From contig JAAFIC010000002.1 of NCBI GenBank assembly GCA_013298565.1, forward strand, positions 32,675-96,674: a stretch of DNA of 64,000 nucleotides, in the 5' to 3' direction. The DNA is from Alphaproteobacteria bacterium. GTDB taxonomy: Bacteria; Pseudomonadota; Alphaproteobacteria; Elsterales; Elsteraceae. This document shows positions 52,958 through 63,438 of the stretch, piece after piece. Made by a program: the position numbers and the translations under genes. The notes under the pieces were generated by a model. It made no database searches. It was not told where the DNA came from and saw only the letters and a list, made by a program, of their open reading frames with translations. Every line of letters begins with the position of its first letter. The first letter of the stretch is position 1.

Positions 52958-55491
52958 GGGATCAGGACCATCTCCCTTAATTTTGCGAACGGGGAATCGG
53001 GGTAAGAGACCCCTGGGGTTGGCCGCGCCGGTGCCCGTTGGGGGCGACGGCGACGGCGGGTGAAGCGCAGATCGCCGGAAGTTTCTCCGGCTTCGCCTGC
53101 GACGGTTGCTGGATCGAGACGACCGCGATAGCCCAAAGCGGCCAGCACGGCGGGAAGATCATCGGCGTTGCAGTGTGCGAGACGGGCGAGGCTGGCATCC
53201 GCCACAAACGGCCCCTGCGCGGCTTTCTCGCGCACAGCTTGCGCCAAGCGTTCGACCAAATCGGCGCGCACCACGCGCGGGCCAAGCACGACGAAACCGA
53301 GGCGCTCGTACCAGTCATTTTGGCACTGTGGATCGCGCGCCACTGCTGGACCAGCGGGGGCGGGTAGCGGCGGGCGGTGGCCGTTGGCGATGGAATGCAG
53401 CAGAGCTTTCAGGGCAATCGCCTGGGGTTTCAGCACCGCATCGAGATAGATGGTTTCAGTGCCAAGGCGCACGCCCAACTTTCCCAGCACGCTGCGGTCG
53501 GCTTTCGTCAGTTTCTCTACCGCAATCGTAACGGCAGCGCGGGCGAGGCTGCCGCCCGCTTCCGCAAGCTCGAAGGCGAGGCCACGCGCCGCCCCGGTTA
53601 GCTCGGCCTCCCGCAATGCCTGGATCGGCCCAAGGCGGTCAGAAAGATGCGCGCGAACCCAGCGGGTCAGCCTGTCGACCACGCGGGAACGGGCTTCACC
53701 CTCCAGTAAATCGGAGGGCAGCAAATCAATGCCGGGTTGGCCCCAACGCGGTCCCGGCGCGAGGCGGGCAAGGGGGACGGGCTTTGCCACTGGATAATGC
53801 CAGAGGATCGTACCGTCTGCCGTCAGGCCAAAATCTTCGTCCCCCGCCGTTGCAATCAGGGCGGCGCGGCGCGTGATTTCAAGACTAAGCGAGCGGCGGG
53901 CGGCGGTCAGCAACTGTTTAGCCGCCAGACCCACGGCGTCTTCATCGGGGGAGAAGATGAACCCGTCGAGCCGCCCAACGGGATGGCCTTCAACCACAAC
54001 ACCGCCGTCTGCCGTAACGCCCGCCAGCAGGGTTTCGTTGCCGTCGAGCCGTTTGATAAGGAACGCCCCGCGCCGGTCCACGAAGCGTTGCGTTAGTTTC
54101 TCATGCAGCGCGTCCGAAAGCCGATCTTCGATCCCGCGCGTCATCTCCTGCCACTCGCCCGCGTTCTGAAGCCATTCCGGGCGGTGGGAGATATAGGTCC
54201 AGGTGCGGATATAGGCGATGCGGGTGGATAGCTGATCTATCTCGCCATCGCTGCGGTCGAGCCTTGCGATCTGCGCCTGCACCCAACTATCGGGCAGCTT
54301 GCCGCTGCGCGCGGTGAGATGGCCGTAGATTTGCTGCAACAGCCGCACGTGGGCTTCGGCCATGCTTTTGCGAAAATCGGGAATTTGGCACACGTCCCAC
54401 AGCAGCTTTAGGCGCGGGCTGGTGGTGGTGGCATCGCGCACGTCGGGCAGTTTTGCCATTGCTTGCAAGGTAAGATGATCTTCCGCCTCGCGCTTACGCT
54501 TTAAGGCTGAGTGCGGCGGGGGCGCGTCGAGACTGCGGAGCAACCCGTCGAGGGTGCGAAAATCGAGTTTGGTCGAGCGCCAGTGAATTGCCTCGATCGG
54601 ATCGAAGCGGTGGGTTTCAATCGCCTCGATCAAATCGGTATCGAGCGCCCCCACCTCTGGCAAGGTTCCGAACGAGCCGTCGCGCATGTAGCGCCCGGCC
54701 CGCCCGGCGATCTGGGCGATTTCCGGCGCGGTTAAGCGGCGCGGGCTTTGTCCATCGAACTTGGAAATGCGGGCGAAGGCCACATGGTCGAGGTCCATGT
54801 TCAGCCCCATGCCGATAGCGTCGGTGGCGACCATGTAATCAACTTCGCCGGTCTGATACAGCTCCACCTGGGCATTGCGCGCGCGGGGCGACAGGGCACC
54901 CAGCACGACAGCACAGCCGCCGCGCGTGCGCCGCACCTGTTCGGCCAGGGCATACACATCGGTTGCGGAGAAAGCGACGATGGCGGAGCGGCGCGGTAGG
55001 CGCGACAGCTTCTTCGGCCCGGTATAAGTGAGGGAGGAGAAGCGCGGGCGGGTGATAATCTCGATATCGCGGATAAGGCGCTGGATAAGCGGCTTCATGG
55101 TTTCCGCGCCCAGGAACATGGTTTCGGACAGGCCGCGCGCGTTCAGCAGCCGGTCGGTAAACACATGGCCACGCTCCCAATCAGTGCAAAGCTGAATTTC
55201 ATCGACGGCGAGGAACTCCACCCGCCGATCCAGCGGCATGGCTTCCACAGTGCAGACGAACCAGCGCGCCCCCGGCGGCATAATCCGTTCTTCCCCGGTT
55301 ACGAGAGCGACAGCGCCCGCGCCCTTTAGTTTGCAAATTCGGTCGTAGTTTTCGCGGGCGAGCAGCCGCAGCGGAAAGCCGATCATGCCGGACGCATGTC
55401 CGAGCATACGGTCGATTGCGAGATGGGTCTTGCCGGTGTTGGTTGGCCCCAAAACCGCGACCACTCTCGAAGCGCTATAGCGGTGCTCCAT
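52954..55491 (-). CDS. SUV3-like DEAD/DEAH-box RNA helicase
   Basis: The 845-residue helicase has Walker A GPTNTGKT (15-22), an IQLCTDWERGH segment with DEIQ as motif II, TDAIGMGLNMDLDH, and motif VI QIAGRAGR. These match the mitochondrial SUV3 family and its alphaproteobacterial relatives. The C-terminal 300 residues are variable and end in a basic, arginine-rich tail (RRRRRPQRAPARP). It probably unwinds RNA in turnover. Its stop overlaps the start of the S4 gene. Confidence 0.93.
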   Translation of the reverse strand: MEHRYSASRVVAVLGPTNTGKTHLAIDRMLGHASGMIGFPLRLLARENYDRICKLKGAGAVALVTGEERIMPPGARWFVCTVEAMPLDRRVEFLAVDEIQLCTDWERGHVFTDRLLNARGLSETMFLGAETMKPLIQRLIRDIEIITRPRFSSLTYTGPKKLSRLPRRSAIVAFSATDVYALAEQVRRTRGGCAVVLGALSPRARNAQVELYQTGEVDYMVATDAIGMGLNMDLDHVAFARISKFDGQSPRRLTAPEIAQIAGRAGRYMRDGSFGTLPEVGALDTDLIEAIETHRFDPIEAIHWRSTKLDFRTLDGLLRSLDAPPPHSALKRKREAEDHLTLQAMAKLPDVRDATTTSPRLKLLWDVCQIPDFRKSMAEAHVRLLQQIYGHLTARSGKLPDSWVQAQIARLDRSDGEIDQLSTRIAYIRTWTYISHRPEWLQNAGEWQEMTRGIEDRLSDALHEKLTQRFVDRRGAFLIKRLDGNETLLAGVTADGGVVVEGHPVGRLDGFIFSPDEDAVGLAAKQLLTAARRSLSLEITRRAALIATAGDEDFGLTADGTILWHYPVAKPVPLARLAPGPRWGQPGIDLLPSDLLEGEARSRVVDRLTRWVRAHLSDRLGPIQALREAELTGAARGLAFELAEAGGSLARAAVTIAVEKLTKADRSVLGKLGVRLGTETIYLDAVLKPQAIALKALLHSIANGHRPPLPAPAGPAVARDPQCQNDWYERLGFVVLGPRVVRADLVERLAQAVREKAAQGPFVADASLARLAHCNADDLPAVLAALGYRGRLDPATVAGEAGETSGDLRFTRRRRRPQRAPARPTPGVSYPDSPFAKLREMVLIP

Positions 55492-55670
55492 CGCCTATCA
55501 GAGTCGGCTTATTCGATGACATTCGCAAGTCTCTGCACTGCAAAAAAACGTAGATTCTTGCGGTGCTGCAAAAGAGTCACAGACGGGTCATGGCGCGGTA
55601 ACAGCGGGCTGATAGCTGGCAAAGCGAGTAGGCGATAGCCCTATTTCATTGGATTTTAAGGAGATTGTTC

Positions 55671-57059
55671 ATGTCTTCCTCTTATACCCGCTTGTCGCGC
55701 TCTGTTGCGATGGCCCTGGTGCTGGCGTCTGGGGTGGCGATGGCCCAATCCGCCCCGAAATTCCCGGCGGTGCTCGCGGGTCATGCCGCTATTCCGGCGG
55801 ACACGCTGATCGCGCCGCCCGCCGATGCCGGGGCATTTTTTGCGACGGCAGGCAAATTCACGGCACCGGATCGTAAGCGCGTTGAAGCCGTTGGGACTAT
55901 CCCGACGACAACCTTTACCGCCGACCCAAAAGCCCCACGCTCCAGCGGCGTCAGCCTGCCGGTCAAGGGCCAAGCCGTGCAGGGTTTCTCCGGCATCCAG
56001 TCGCGCGGCAATGGCCTCTTCTTTGTTTTGACGGACAATGGCTTCGGCTCGAAGATCAATTCGCCGGATGCGCTGTTGATGGTCCACCGGGTGCAAATAG
56101 ATTGGGCGACGGGCAAGGCCGAGCGGCAGGATACGCGCTTCTTGCACGATCCCGACAAGAAACTGCCTTTTGCGATTGTTAATGAAAACACCGATAAGCG
56201 TTACCTGACCGGCGCAGACCTTGACCCAGAGTCCATCGCGTTCATCGGCGAGCGCTTGTTCATTGGCGACGAGTTTGGCCCCTATATCATCGAAGCCGAT
56301 CTGGCGGGCAAGGTTCTGGCCCTCCACGAAACAATCGTGGACGGTAAACCGGCGCGCGGCCCGGACCATTACCGCAATGGCTCCTTGCCAAATGTGCCCG
56401 GCGCGGTGAGCTTTGAAGTCCGCCGCTCGCGCGGGTTCGAGCCGATGGCAGCCTCCCCCGATGGGCAGTTTCTTTATCCCGCCTTTGAAGGCCCGATCTT
56501 CAATGCCGAAGCCAAGGCCCCGGAAGCCAAGGAAGGCAAGCAGTTCACCCGCATTCTGCAGTTCGATGTGGCCAAAAGCGCCTATACGGGCAAGTCGTTC
56601 AAATATCTGCTGGAAGATAACGCCAACGTGCTGGGCGATATGGCGATGATCGACGCCGACACCGCTTTGGTGATCGAGCGCGACGATACTACCGAAGGCA
56701 GCAAGGCCCAGGCGTGCGCTGCCGAGCCGAAGCTGGATTGCTTCAACAAGCCCGCCGCCTTCAAGCGCGTCTATAAGATCGACCTCGCTGCCGCCGATGC
56801 CGAAGGCTTCGTGAAGAAGGTTGGCTATATCGACCTGACCGACATTGATAACCCCAATAAGCGCGCCAAGATTGGCCCGAACGACGCGAAGTTCGTGCTG
56901 CCGCACCTTGGGCCGGAAGGCGTTGCCATCGTCGATGCCGACCATATCGTTCTGGTCAACGACAATAACCTGCCTTACTCGATGGGCCGCGCGGTCGATA
57001 AGGCCGACGATAACGAAATCACGCTGCTGAAGGTCACGGAGCTTCTGCGCGCGAAGTAA
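55671..57059 (+). CDS. Secreted esterase-like protein of the phytase-like family
   Basis: The 462-residue protein has a signal peptide (VAMALVLASGVAMA, then QS) and a beta-propeller-like phytase-like domain (GFSGIQSRGNGLFFVLTDNGFG, DPESIAFIGERLFIGDEFGPYIIEAD, GPEGVAIVDADHIVLVNDNN). Such proteins act in the periplasm or outside; the reaction is not established for most members. AAGGAG 7 bases before 55671 fixes the start over the TTG at 55665. The long antisense ORF at 55656-56945 is a codon-bias shadow. Confidence 0.85.
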   Translation: MSSSYTRLSRSVAMALVLASGVAMAQSAPKFPAVLAGHAAIPADTLIAPPADAGAFFATAGKFTAPDRKRVEAVGTIPTTTFTADPKAPRSSGVSLPVKGQAVQGFSGIQSRGNGLFFVLTDNGFGSKINSPDALLMVHRVQIDWATGKAERQDTRFLHDPDKKLPFAIVNENTDKRYLTGADLDPESIAFIGERLFIGDEFGPYIIEADLAGKVLALHETIVDGKPARGPDHYRNGSLPNVPGAVSFEVRRSRGFEPMAASPDGQFLYPAFEGPIFNAEAKAPEAKEGKQFTRILQFDVAKSAYTGKSFKYLLEDNANVLGDMAMIDADTALVIERDDTTEGSKAQACAAEPKLDCFNKPAAFKRVYKIDLAAADAEGFVKKVGYIDLTDIDNPNKRAKIGPNDAKFVLPHLGPEGVAIVDADHIVLVNDNNLPYSMGRAVDKADDNEITLLKVTELLRAK

Positions 57060-57154
57060 GCGTTTAGCCAGTAAGTGTTTAGATAGGCGCTAGGCGGCGG
57101 TGCGGTTCCGGCGGTAAGGTTACGCCAATCGCATCGCCTGCCACTGCTCGATGT

Positions 57155-57199
57155 TATGTCGGACAGCTGATGACATAGCATATGGCATTGCGCTAAAAT
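57155..57199 (+). promoter_or_regulatory. Promoter and operator of the RelE/XRE toxin-antitoxin pair
   Basis: ATGACA (57170-57175), 18-base spacer and TAAAAT (57194-57199) form a promoter. An imperfect palindrome TATGTC...GACATA (57155-57177) overlaps the -35 box, as expected for autorepression by the antitoxin. Confidence 0.5.
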
Positions 57200-57221
57200 T
57201 TCATTCTGCTATTTTATTATC

Positions 57222-57476
57222 ATGTATGTAATCCGCTACACGGCAGATGCCATTAAAGTGCTTCGGCGAATGCCCCGGAACACGGCGAACATCATCCGCC
57301 AGAAGATTGAAGAGGTGGCCCGCAACCCCGCGAACGCGCGCAACGTCAAAAAACTGAAAGGTCGGGAAGGTTTTCGGCTTCGCATTGGCGATTGGCGCGT
57401 GGTGTACGCGCTTGAGGCCGAGGTTCTTATTTTGATTGTTATCGACATCGGCCCAAGAGGAGGCGTTTATGATTAA
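57222..57476 (+). CDS. RelE/ParE-family toxin
   Basis: The 84-residue protein has the RelE fold signature ([48 protein letters not shown]). It would cleave ribosome-bound mRNA when free of its antitoxin. The antitoxin gene starts inside the last codons (8-base overlap), so the toxin comes first, the HigBA-like order. The basic residues Lys and Arg in GFRLRIGDWRVVY are kept, so it is probably active. Confidence 0.9.
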   Translation: MYVIRYTADAIKVLRRMPRNTANIIRQKIEEVARNPANARNVKKLKGREGFRLRIGDWRVVYALEAEVLILIVIDIGPRGGVYD

Positions 57477-57837
57477 TCCCGTGCAACTAATTCGGGATGG
57501 CAGCGGCAGGCCTACCTTCGCAGTTCTGCCAATCGCGGATTACGAAAGGCTGCTAGAAGCCTCCGATGAGGCGGCCGGAGTGCGCGCGTTTGATTCTTTT
57601 AGGGCGATTAGGCCCGAAACCTATCCGGCAGAGGTGGTCGATCAATTAGTTAACGGTGAACATCCGTTGAGGGTGTTCCGGGAATACCGTGGCCTGACGC
57701 AAGCTCAACTCGGCGAGATTGTCGGTCTCAAACAGGCTTACGTATCGCAGATTGAAGCTGGTGCTCGCGCGGGCACCGCCGAGGTTCTTAAACGAATCGC
57801 CGAGGCATTGCGCGTCGATCTCGAGAGTCTTATCTAA
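57469..57837 (+). CDS. XRE-family antitoxin
   Basis: The 122-residue protein has an N-terminal Phd/RelB-like part ([20 protein letters not shown]) and a C-terminal XRE helix-turn-helix ([23 protein letters not shown]). It would neutralise the adjacent RelE toxin and repress the pair through the palindrome at 57155-57177. The start at 57469 has GAGGAGG upstream and overlaps the toxin stop by 8 bases. Upstream starts in this frame lie inside the toxin gene. Confidence 0.9.
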   Translation: MINPVQLIRDGSGRPTFAVLPIADYERLLEASDEAAGVRAFDSFRAIRPETYPAEVVDQLVNGEHPLRVFREYRGLTQAQLGEIVGLKQAYVSQIEAGARAGTAEVLKRIAEALRVDLESLI

Positions 57838-57913
57838 CATCCTCTTCGGTTTCAGAATGATACCTCACTGTCCCTCTTTACCGTTACAATTCTCCGATAA
57901 ACGGGAGGAAACT

Positions 57914-58816
57914 ATGCGCCTTGGCATTGACCTTGGGGGCACTAAAACCGAAATCGTGGCCTTGCGCCCAGATGGCTCGGAAGCCTACCGGACGCGCGTG
58001 CCAACTCCCCGCACGGAGTATCGGGCGATCATCGCCACGATTGCCGGGTTAGTCACGCAGGCCGAAGCCGAATTGGGCGCGCGCGGCACCGTCGGCATCG
58101 GCATTCCCGGCACGGTGGACGGCATCACGGGCCGCGTGAAGAACGCCAATACGCAATGCCTTAACGGCCATCCCTTCGATCACGATATGTCGGACGCCCT
58201 GGGCCGCCCGGTGCGCGTGACCAACGATGCCAACTGCCTTGCGGCCTCCGAAGCCTCGGACGGTGCGGCGGCGGGGTTGGATGTTGTGTTCGCCGTCATC
58301 ATCGGAACGGGAACCGGCGGCGGTGTTGCCCTCAAAGGTCAGGTTTGGGCCGGGCCGAACGGCATTGGCGGTGAATGGGGCCACAATCCGCTGCCTTGGC
58401 CGAAACCAGAGGAGCTTCCCGGCAGGCCCTGCTATTGCGGCAAATCTGGCTGCCTCGAAACCTGGATTTCCGGCACCGGCTTCGAGCTGACCGAGGGGCG
58501 GGGTTATAAGGTGAAAGACATCGCCGCAGCCGCCAAAGCGGGGGACGCCTGGGCCGAAGCTGCGGTGCAGACCTATGAAGACCGGCTGGCGCGCGCGCTC
58601 ACCACCGTCATTCATATTCTTGATCCCGACGCGATTGTGCTGGGCGGCGGTGTGTCGAACCTTGATCGCCTTTATACCAACGTGCCGCCACGCATCGAAG
58701 CGCTGCTGTTCGGCGGTGGCCCGCTTCGCACGCGGCTGCTGAAGAATAGGCACGGCGATAGCTCCGGCGTGCGCGGTGCGGCTTGGTTGTGGCCGGTGTT
58801 ACCCCCCGTCCCGTGA
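57914..58816 (+). CDS. ROK-family sugar kinase, fructokinase-like
   Basis: The 300-residue kinase has the phosphate-binding start [16 protein letters not shown], catalytic aspartate region ([13 protein letters not shown]), and the ROK zinc-type motif [15 protein letters not shown]. It resembles Mak/fructokinase and N-acetylglucosamine kinases. GGAGG precedes the ATG at 57914. It could phosphorylate fructose, mannose or an amino sugar; sequence does not decide. It is unlinked to other sugar genes here. Confidence 0.9.
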   Translation: MRLGIDLGGTKTEIVALRPDGSEAYRTRVPTPRTEYRAIIATIAGLVTQAEAELGARGTVGIGIPGTVDGITGRVKNANTQCLNGHPFDHDMSDALGRPVRVTNDANCLAASEASDGAAAGLDVVFAVIIGTGTGGGVALKGQVWAGPNGIGGEWGHNPLPWPKPEELPGRPCYCGKSGCLETWISGTGFELTEGRGYKVKDIAAAAKAGDAWAEAAVQTYEDRLARALTTVIHILDPDAIVLGGGVSNLDRLYTNVPPRIEALLFGGGPLRTRLLKNRHGDSSGVRGAAWLWPVLPPVP

Positions 58817-58929
58817 AAAGTAAAAATACCGCAGTGTATTGCTGTCTAAAAATTCTTGTGGATTGAGTTTTTTAATATTTTCATGCAACTATAAAACGAG
58901 TAGTGTGATTTTTTTTGGAGGGCAAAAAA

Positions 58930-60408
58930 ATGTTTCGGAGCGCGGAAAAAAAAGGTTCTTTGCAGCGAAAAATCGCAGCTTTGGAAGAGTTAAACGCCAA
59001 AGTTATGGTGGCTGATGAAGATTTGAATATTGTATATGTAAATAAATCTGTCATCGAGCTTCTGAATGCGGCTGAGAAGGATCTTCAAAAAGAGCTACCT
59101 CGTTTTAACATGAGCACTCTCATCGGCAGCAATATTGATATTTTTCACAAAAACCCTCAGCATCAACGCCGAATGCTGGCAAGCCTGAGCAAACCCCATC
59201 ACGCTACAATTAAAGTGGCCAGCCATCAGTTCGACTTGCTGGTTATTCCCTTAAGGGATGCAGGCCGCTCTATCGGCTTTGTCGTCGAATGGTCGAATGC
59301 CAAAGAGCGATTGGAAAATCTCGATTATGCCGCGCAAATGGTGGCGATCAGCCGTTCGCAGTCTGTCATCGAATTTACGATTCATGGTATTATTACGCGA
59401 GCCAATGACAACTTTCTGAAGGTTATGGGCTATCGGTTGGAAGAAATTCTAGGGAAGCATCATAGTATTTTTGTAGATCGCGCAGATCGAGACAGCCCAG
59501 AGTATGCGCATTTCTGGCAAAATCTGGCTAAAGGCGAGTATCAGGAAGCTCAGTTCCGCCGCATTGCCAAATCTGGAAAAGAAGTGTGGATTGAAGGGGC
59601 CTATAATCCAATTTTCGATCAAAACGGTAAATTGACAAAAATTGTTAAATTCGCAAGGGATGTTACGAATGAGGTTAGCCTTCTGAAGAATTTGAAGGCT
59701 ATTCTTGATACCAATTTTGGCCATATCAATGTGGCCTTGCAGAAATCCAGCGCTGAGGCAGACTCGGCCCATCGCGCGGCGGAGGCCACGTCGGTAAACG
59801 TGCAAACCGTTGCCGCCAGCGCTGAAGAGTTGGTCGCCTCCATCGGGGAAATCTCGCAAAGCATGGTGCGCGCCCGCACTGCGACCGAGAGCGCGGTTGA
59901 ACGGACGCTCGCCGCCAGCAGCAGTACTGAACGGTTGGCCGCCGCAGGGCAGGCAATGAATGGAATTGTTAGCCTGATTAACAATATTGCAAGCCAGATC
60001 AACCTTTTGGCCCTGAACGCCACCATTGAAGCGGCTCGCGCGGGAGAGGCAGGGCGGGGCTTTGCCGTGGTGGCGTCGGAAGTCAAAAACTTAGCCAACC
60101 AAGCGGCCCAGGCAACCGATCAAATCTCTACCGAGATCGACGGGATTCAGACCACATCAAGTGAAGTGGCGACGGCACTGGCGGGTATCCGCGATATCGT
60201 CTCCTCCGTGCGGGATCACGTGGTGGGGACAACATCAGCCGTTGAGGAGCAAAGCGCGGTGACGCAGAGCATGTCGGTGAACATGCGAAGCGCCTCTGCT
60301 GCTGTCGCGAAGGTCAATAGCAGTATCGAAGCAATCGTGTCTGCTGTCGAGCAAGTGCAAAGCGCGGTTACGACCACCAAGCAAGCGGCGGAGGTTTTGG
60401 TGCGTTAA
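58930..60408 (+). CDS. Soluble PAS-domain chemoreceptor
   Basis: The 492-residue protein has no membrane segment. Two PAS domains (about 10-125, and 135-255 with [17 protein letters not shown] and FARDVTNE) precede a signalling domain whose tip reads [20 protein letters not shown]. Such receptors sense redox, oxygen or a cytoplasmic ligand. The coding start has GGAGGG before ATG 58930. The upstream 110 bases are AT-rich with T-runs, consistent with a promoter. No HAMP is present. Its stop overlaps the small convergent ORF by 4 bases. Confidence 0.92.
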   Translation: MFRSAEKKGSLQRKIAALEELNAKVMVADEDLNIVYVNKSVIELLNAAEKDLQKELPRFNMSTLIGSNIDIFHKNPQHQRRMLASLSKPHHATIKVASHQFDLLVIPLRDAGRSIGFVVEWSNAKERLENLDYAAQMVAISRSQSVIEFTIHGIITRANDNFLKVMGYRLEEILGKHHSIFVDRADRDSPEYAHFWQNLAKGEYQEAQFRRIAKSGKEVWIEGAYNPIFDQNGKLTKIVKFARDVTNEVSLLKNLKAILDTNFGHINVALQKSSAEADSAHRAAEATSVNVQTVAASAEELVASIGEISQSMVRARTATESAVERTLAASSSTERLAAAGQAMNGIVSLINNIASQINLLALNATIEAARAGEAGRGFAVVASEVKNLANQAAQATDQISTEIDGIQTTSSEVATALAGIRDIVSSVRDHVVGTTSAVEEQSAVTQSMSVNMRSASAAVAKVNSSIEAIVSAVEQVQSAVTTTKQAAEVLVR

Positions 60409-60599
60409 GCAAGAACGGCTTCGCGCAACGGCTCGGCACTCTCTTCAGCTTTCGGGGCAAGCTCGTCGATCATATGGCGCAGAATATCGGCGTAGAGGGC
60501 GAGCTTGTCGCCAAATTCCTGGTCACGCCCTGCCAGCGCCGAAAAATCATCGGCGACATACTGAAGCAATCCGGCGTGGGTAGCGAAATACGGCGACAT
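60405..60599 (-). CDS. Small hypothetical protein, 64 residues
   Basis: The ORF starts with ATG preceded by GGGGAG at 7 bases and encodes an Ala-rich, acidic helical protein ([35 protein letters not shown]). It is convergent with the chemoreceptor gene, overlapping its stop by 4 bases. I do not recognise the family; the good ribosome-binding site and codon use suggest it is real. A cytoplasmic helical bundle is likely. Confidence 0.5.
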   Translation of the reverse strand: MSPYFATHAGLLQYVADDFSALAGRDQEFGDKLALYADILRHMIDELAPKAEESAEPLREAVLA

Positions 60600-60766
60600 C
60601 TGCTAACTCCCCATCCTACGCAAGCCCGGCATTCTGGGCTTATCGAACCCTCCCCGGCGGGTGACTGTCATACCAGGGTCAAGCTCTTGTCTCTTGTTTG
60701 ACATAAACTATGCCTTATGAGGGATTAAATCGAGATTACTTTTTTGCAACGCAGCAAGGCCCGCCG

Positions 60767-62065
60767 ATGATCCCTCGTTACAGCCGCCCCAAGATGGTCG
60801 CCCTTTGGGACTCCGAAAACCGGTATAAAATCTGGATGGAAATCGAAACCCTCGCCGCCGAAGCGATGGCCGAGCTGGGAACGATTCCCAAGGAAGTTCC
60901 CCTGGCCGTGCGAGCGCGGGGGGCGTTCAATGTGGCGCGAATCGAAGAGATTGAGGCGGAAACCAAGCATGATGTGATCGCCTTCCTCACTAACCTTGCG
61001 GAATATGTGGGGGAGGAGGCGCGCTTCGTTCATCAAGGCATGACCTCTTCAGACGTGCTCGATACCTGCCTTGCGGTGCAACTAACGCAAGCCACCGATA
61101 TTCTGCTGGAAGACCTTGATGGGCTGCTGGCTGCGCTGAAACGCCGCGCTTTTGAGCATAAGCACACGCTCACGGTAGGCCGCAGCCACGGCATCCACGC
61201 CGAACCCATCACCTTCGGGCTGAAGCTCGCGACCTATTATGCCGAGTTCAATCGGAACCGAACCCGCCTGCTGGCCGCGCGGGAAGAGATCGCGACCTGT
61301 GCTATCTCTGGCGCGGTTGGCACTTTCGCGCATCTGGACCCGCGCGTTGAAGAGTATGTGGCGGAAAAGCTGGGGCTGAAGCCCGAGACCATTTCGACCC
61401 AGGTTATCCCGCGCGACCGGCACGCCGCTTTCTTCGCCACCTTGGGCGTTATCGCTTCTTCCATCGAGCGGCTGGCAACGGAAATCCGCCACCTGCAACG
61501 CACGGAAGTGCGCGAGGCGGAAGAGTTTTTCTCTCCTGGGCAAAAAGGCTCGTCGGCCATGCCGCACAAGCGCAACCCGGTGCTAACGGAAAACCTCACC
61601 GGTCTCGCTCGCCTCGTTCGGGCTGCGGTGATTCCGGCGATGGAAAACGTCGCCCTATGGCACGAGCGCGATATTTCCCACTCCTCGGTGGAACGCATGA
61701 TCGCCCCCGATGCAACGATTACGCTGGATTTCGCTCTCGCGCGCCTCACAACAGTGGTGGATAAGCTGGTGGTCTATCCTGAGCGGATGCAGGCGAACCT
61801 CGATCAGTTGGGCGGTCTCGTTCACTCCCAGCAAGTGCTGCTGGAACTCACGCAAAAAGGCATGAGCCGCGAAGGCGCCTATCAAGCCGTGCAGCGCAAT
61901 GCGATGGCGGCCTGGAAGGAAGGCAAAAACTATCGCGCCCTGCTGGAGGCCGATGCGGACGTGGCGAAGTATCTAACGGCAAAAGATATCGAAACGCTCT
62001 TCGATCTCGGTCAGCATACGCGGCATGTGGACACGCTGTTCAAGCGGGTGTTCGGCGAGGCATGA
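60767..62065 (+). CDS. purB: Adenylosuccinate lyase
   Basis: The 432-residue enzyme catalyses two steps of purine synthesis (release of fumarate from SAICAR and adenylosuccinate). The signature [14 protein letters not shown], the [13 protein letters not shown] [16 protein letters not shown] segment, and the MTSSDVLDT and RSHGIHAEP motifs are present. The N-terminus [14 protein letters not shown] favours the ATG at 60767; the frame opens at 60710. A hairpin between this gene and tyrS is at 62109-62132. Confidence 0.97.
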   Translation: MIPRYSRPKMVALWDSENRYKIWMEIETLAAEAMAELGTIPKEVPLAVRARGAFNVARIEEIEAETKHDVIAFLTNLAEYVGEEARFVHQGMTSSDVLDTCLAVQLTQATDILLEDLDGLLAALKRRAFEHKHTLTVGRSHGIHAEPITFGLKLATYYAEFNRNRTRLLAAREEIATCAISGAVGTFAHLDPRVEEYVAEKLGLKPETISTQVIPRDRHAAFFATLGVIASSIERLATEIRHLQRTEVREAEEFFSPGQKGSSAMPHKRNPVLTENLTGLARLVRAAVIPAMENVALWHERDISHSSVERMIAPDATITLDFALARLTTVVDKLVVYPERMQANLDQLGGLVHSQQVLLELTQKGMSREGAYQAVQRNAMAAWKEGKNYRALLEADADVAKYLTAKDIETLFDLGQHTRHVDTLFKRVFGEA

Positions 62066-62108
62066 GCTTGGGGCGCAAGCGCCTTATTTCTTATTAGAGT
62101 ATCGGATT

Positions 62109-62132
62109 CTTAAGGGCCAACCGGCCCTTAAG
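62109..62132. terminator. Hairpin between purB and tyrS
   Basis: A perfect 10-bp stem (CTTAAGGGCC / GGCCCTTAAG) with loop AACC lies 44 bases after purB. No T-run follows, so it may be a weak or Rho-assisted terminator, or part of the tyrS leader. No T-box-like structure was recognised. Confidence 0.45.
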
Positions 62133-62176
62133 CGGGGTCTGGGGCAGCGCTCCATTGTTTTTCAAGGAATGCAAAA

Positions 62177-63433
62177 ATGAGCGTATTGGCGACGTTGGAA
62201 GCTCGGGGCTTGGTCCATCAGAAGACGGCTGAGGATTTGGGCGCGGTTTTGGCGGCGGGGCCGATCACGTTTTATAATGGCTATGATCCAACCGCGACCT
62301 CGCTGCACGTCGGCCACCTGCTGCCGCTCACCTTGATGAAGCATATGCAGCGCGCGGGGCACCGGGTGATTGCGCTGATTGGTGGCGGTACAGGGCTGAT
62401 TGGTGATCCATCGGGCAAATCGACCGAGCGCAACCTTCTGACGGCGGAAACCGTGGCGGAGAATGGGCGACTGATCCACGCCCAGGTCACGCGCCTTCTT
62501 CAGGCCGATGAGAATCCGCCGATCTATGCCAATAACCTTGATTGGTTGGACGGGGTGAAGCTGCTCGATTTCTTGCGGGACATCGGCAAGCATTTCTCGG
62601 TGAATGCGATGATCCAGCGCGATTCGGTAAAGTCGCGGTTTGAGCGCGACGGGGACGGGATTTCCTTCACCGAGTTTACCTATTCGCTGCTGCAATCCTA
62701 CGATTTCTTGGAGCTGCACAAGCGCTACGGCTGCACGCTGCAAACCGGCGGATCGGACCAATGGGGCAATATCGTTTCCGGCACAGACCTTATTCGCCGC
62801 GTAACGGGCAACCGTGCCTTTGGGCTAACCGTGCCGCTGCTCACAAATTCGGACGGCAAGAAGTTCGGCAAGTCGGAGAAGGGGGCGATTTTCCTCGATC
62901 CGGCGCTAACCAGCCCCTATGCCTTTTACCAGTTTTGGCTGAATTCCAGCGATGCCGACGTGCAGCGCCTGCTGCGCCTGTTCACCGATATTGAGCTTGA
63001 GGCCATCGACGCGCTCGATACCAACTCCGGCGCGCGGCCCGCGCAACGCTTGCTGGCCGAGACGCTGACCGCCGATATTCATGGCGCGGATGCGCTGGAG
63101 GGCGCAAAAAAAGCCGCCGACGCGCTGTTCTCCGGCGCCATCCAAGGCTTGCCGGTGGCAACGCTGCTGGAAATCTTTGCAGACGTTCCTGCCGTTACTC
63201 TGTCGCAGAGCCGGGTTGCCGCTGGGGTGGCTCTCACCGATCTGCTGACCGAAACCGGCCTCACCACGTCTAAAGCCGACGCCAAACGCCAGATTCAGCA
63301 AAACGCGGTGCGGCTGAACGGCGGCGAGCCAGTGTCAGGCGAACCGACGCTAACCGCGAACGACTTCATCGACGGCGCGGTGCTAGTATTGCGGAAGGGC
63401 AAGAAGAGTTATGGGCTGGTAAGGGTATTGTGA
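62177..63433 (+). CDS. tyrS: Tyrosyl-tRNA synthetase
   Basis: The 418-residue class I synthetase has the HIGH motif HVGH (44-47), the KMSKS variant KFGKS, GGSDQWGN and GYDPTATSLHVG, and a C-terminal S4 domain (TTSKADAKRQIQQNAVRLNG). AAGGA lies about 9 bases before the ATG. It charges tRNA-Tyr. It is followed by copy E of the dispersed repeat and, further down, by a tRNA-Leu gene. Confidence 0.97.
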   Translation: MSVLATLEARGLVHQKTAEDLGAVLAAGPITFYNGYDPTATSLHVGHLLPLTLMKHMQRAGHRVIALIGGGTGLIGDPSGKSTERNLLTAETVAENGRLIHAQVTRLLQADENPPIYANNLDWLDGVKLLDFLRDIGKHFSVNAMIQRDSVKSRFERDGDGISFTEFTYSLLQSYDFLELHKRYGCTLQTGGSDQWGNIVSGTDLIRRVTGNRAFGLTVPLLTNSDGKKFGKSEKGAIFLDPALTSPYAFYQFWLNSSDADVQRLLRLFTDIELEAIDALDTNSGARPAQRLLAETLTADIHGADALEGAKKAADALFSGAIQGLPVATLLEIFADVPAVTLSQSRVAAGVALTDLLTETGLTTSKADAKRQIQQNAVRLNGGEPVSGEPTLTANDFIDGAVLVLRKGKKSYGLVRVL

Positions 63434-63438
63434 GCGGT

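Noticed and set aside
55656..56945. 429-codon antisense ORF opposite the phytase-like gene
   Set aside because: It is the complement of a strongly supported gene with signal peptide and domain motifs; long antisense frames are expected in high-GC DNA.
62093..62176. T-box or riboswitch upstream of tyrS
   Set aside because: Only one simple 10-bp hairpin is present, with no specifier loop or T-box sequence, and T-boxes are rare in alphaproteobacteria.
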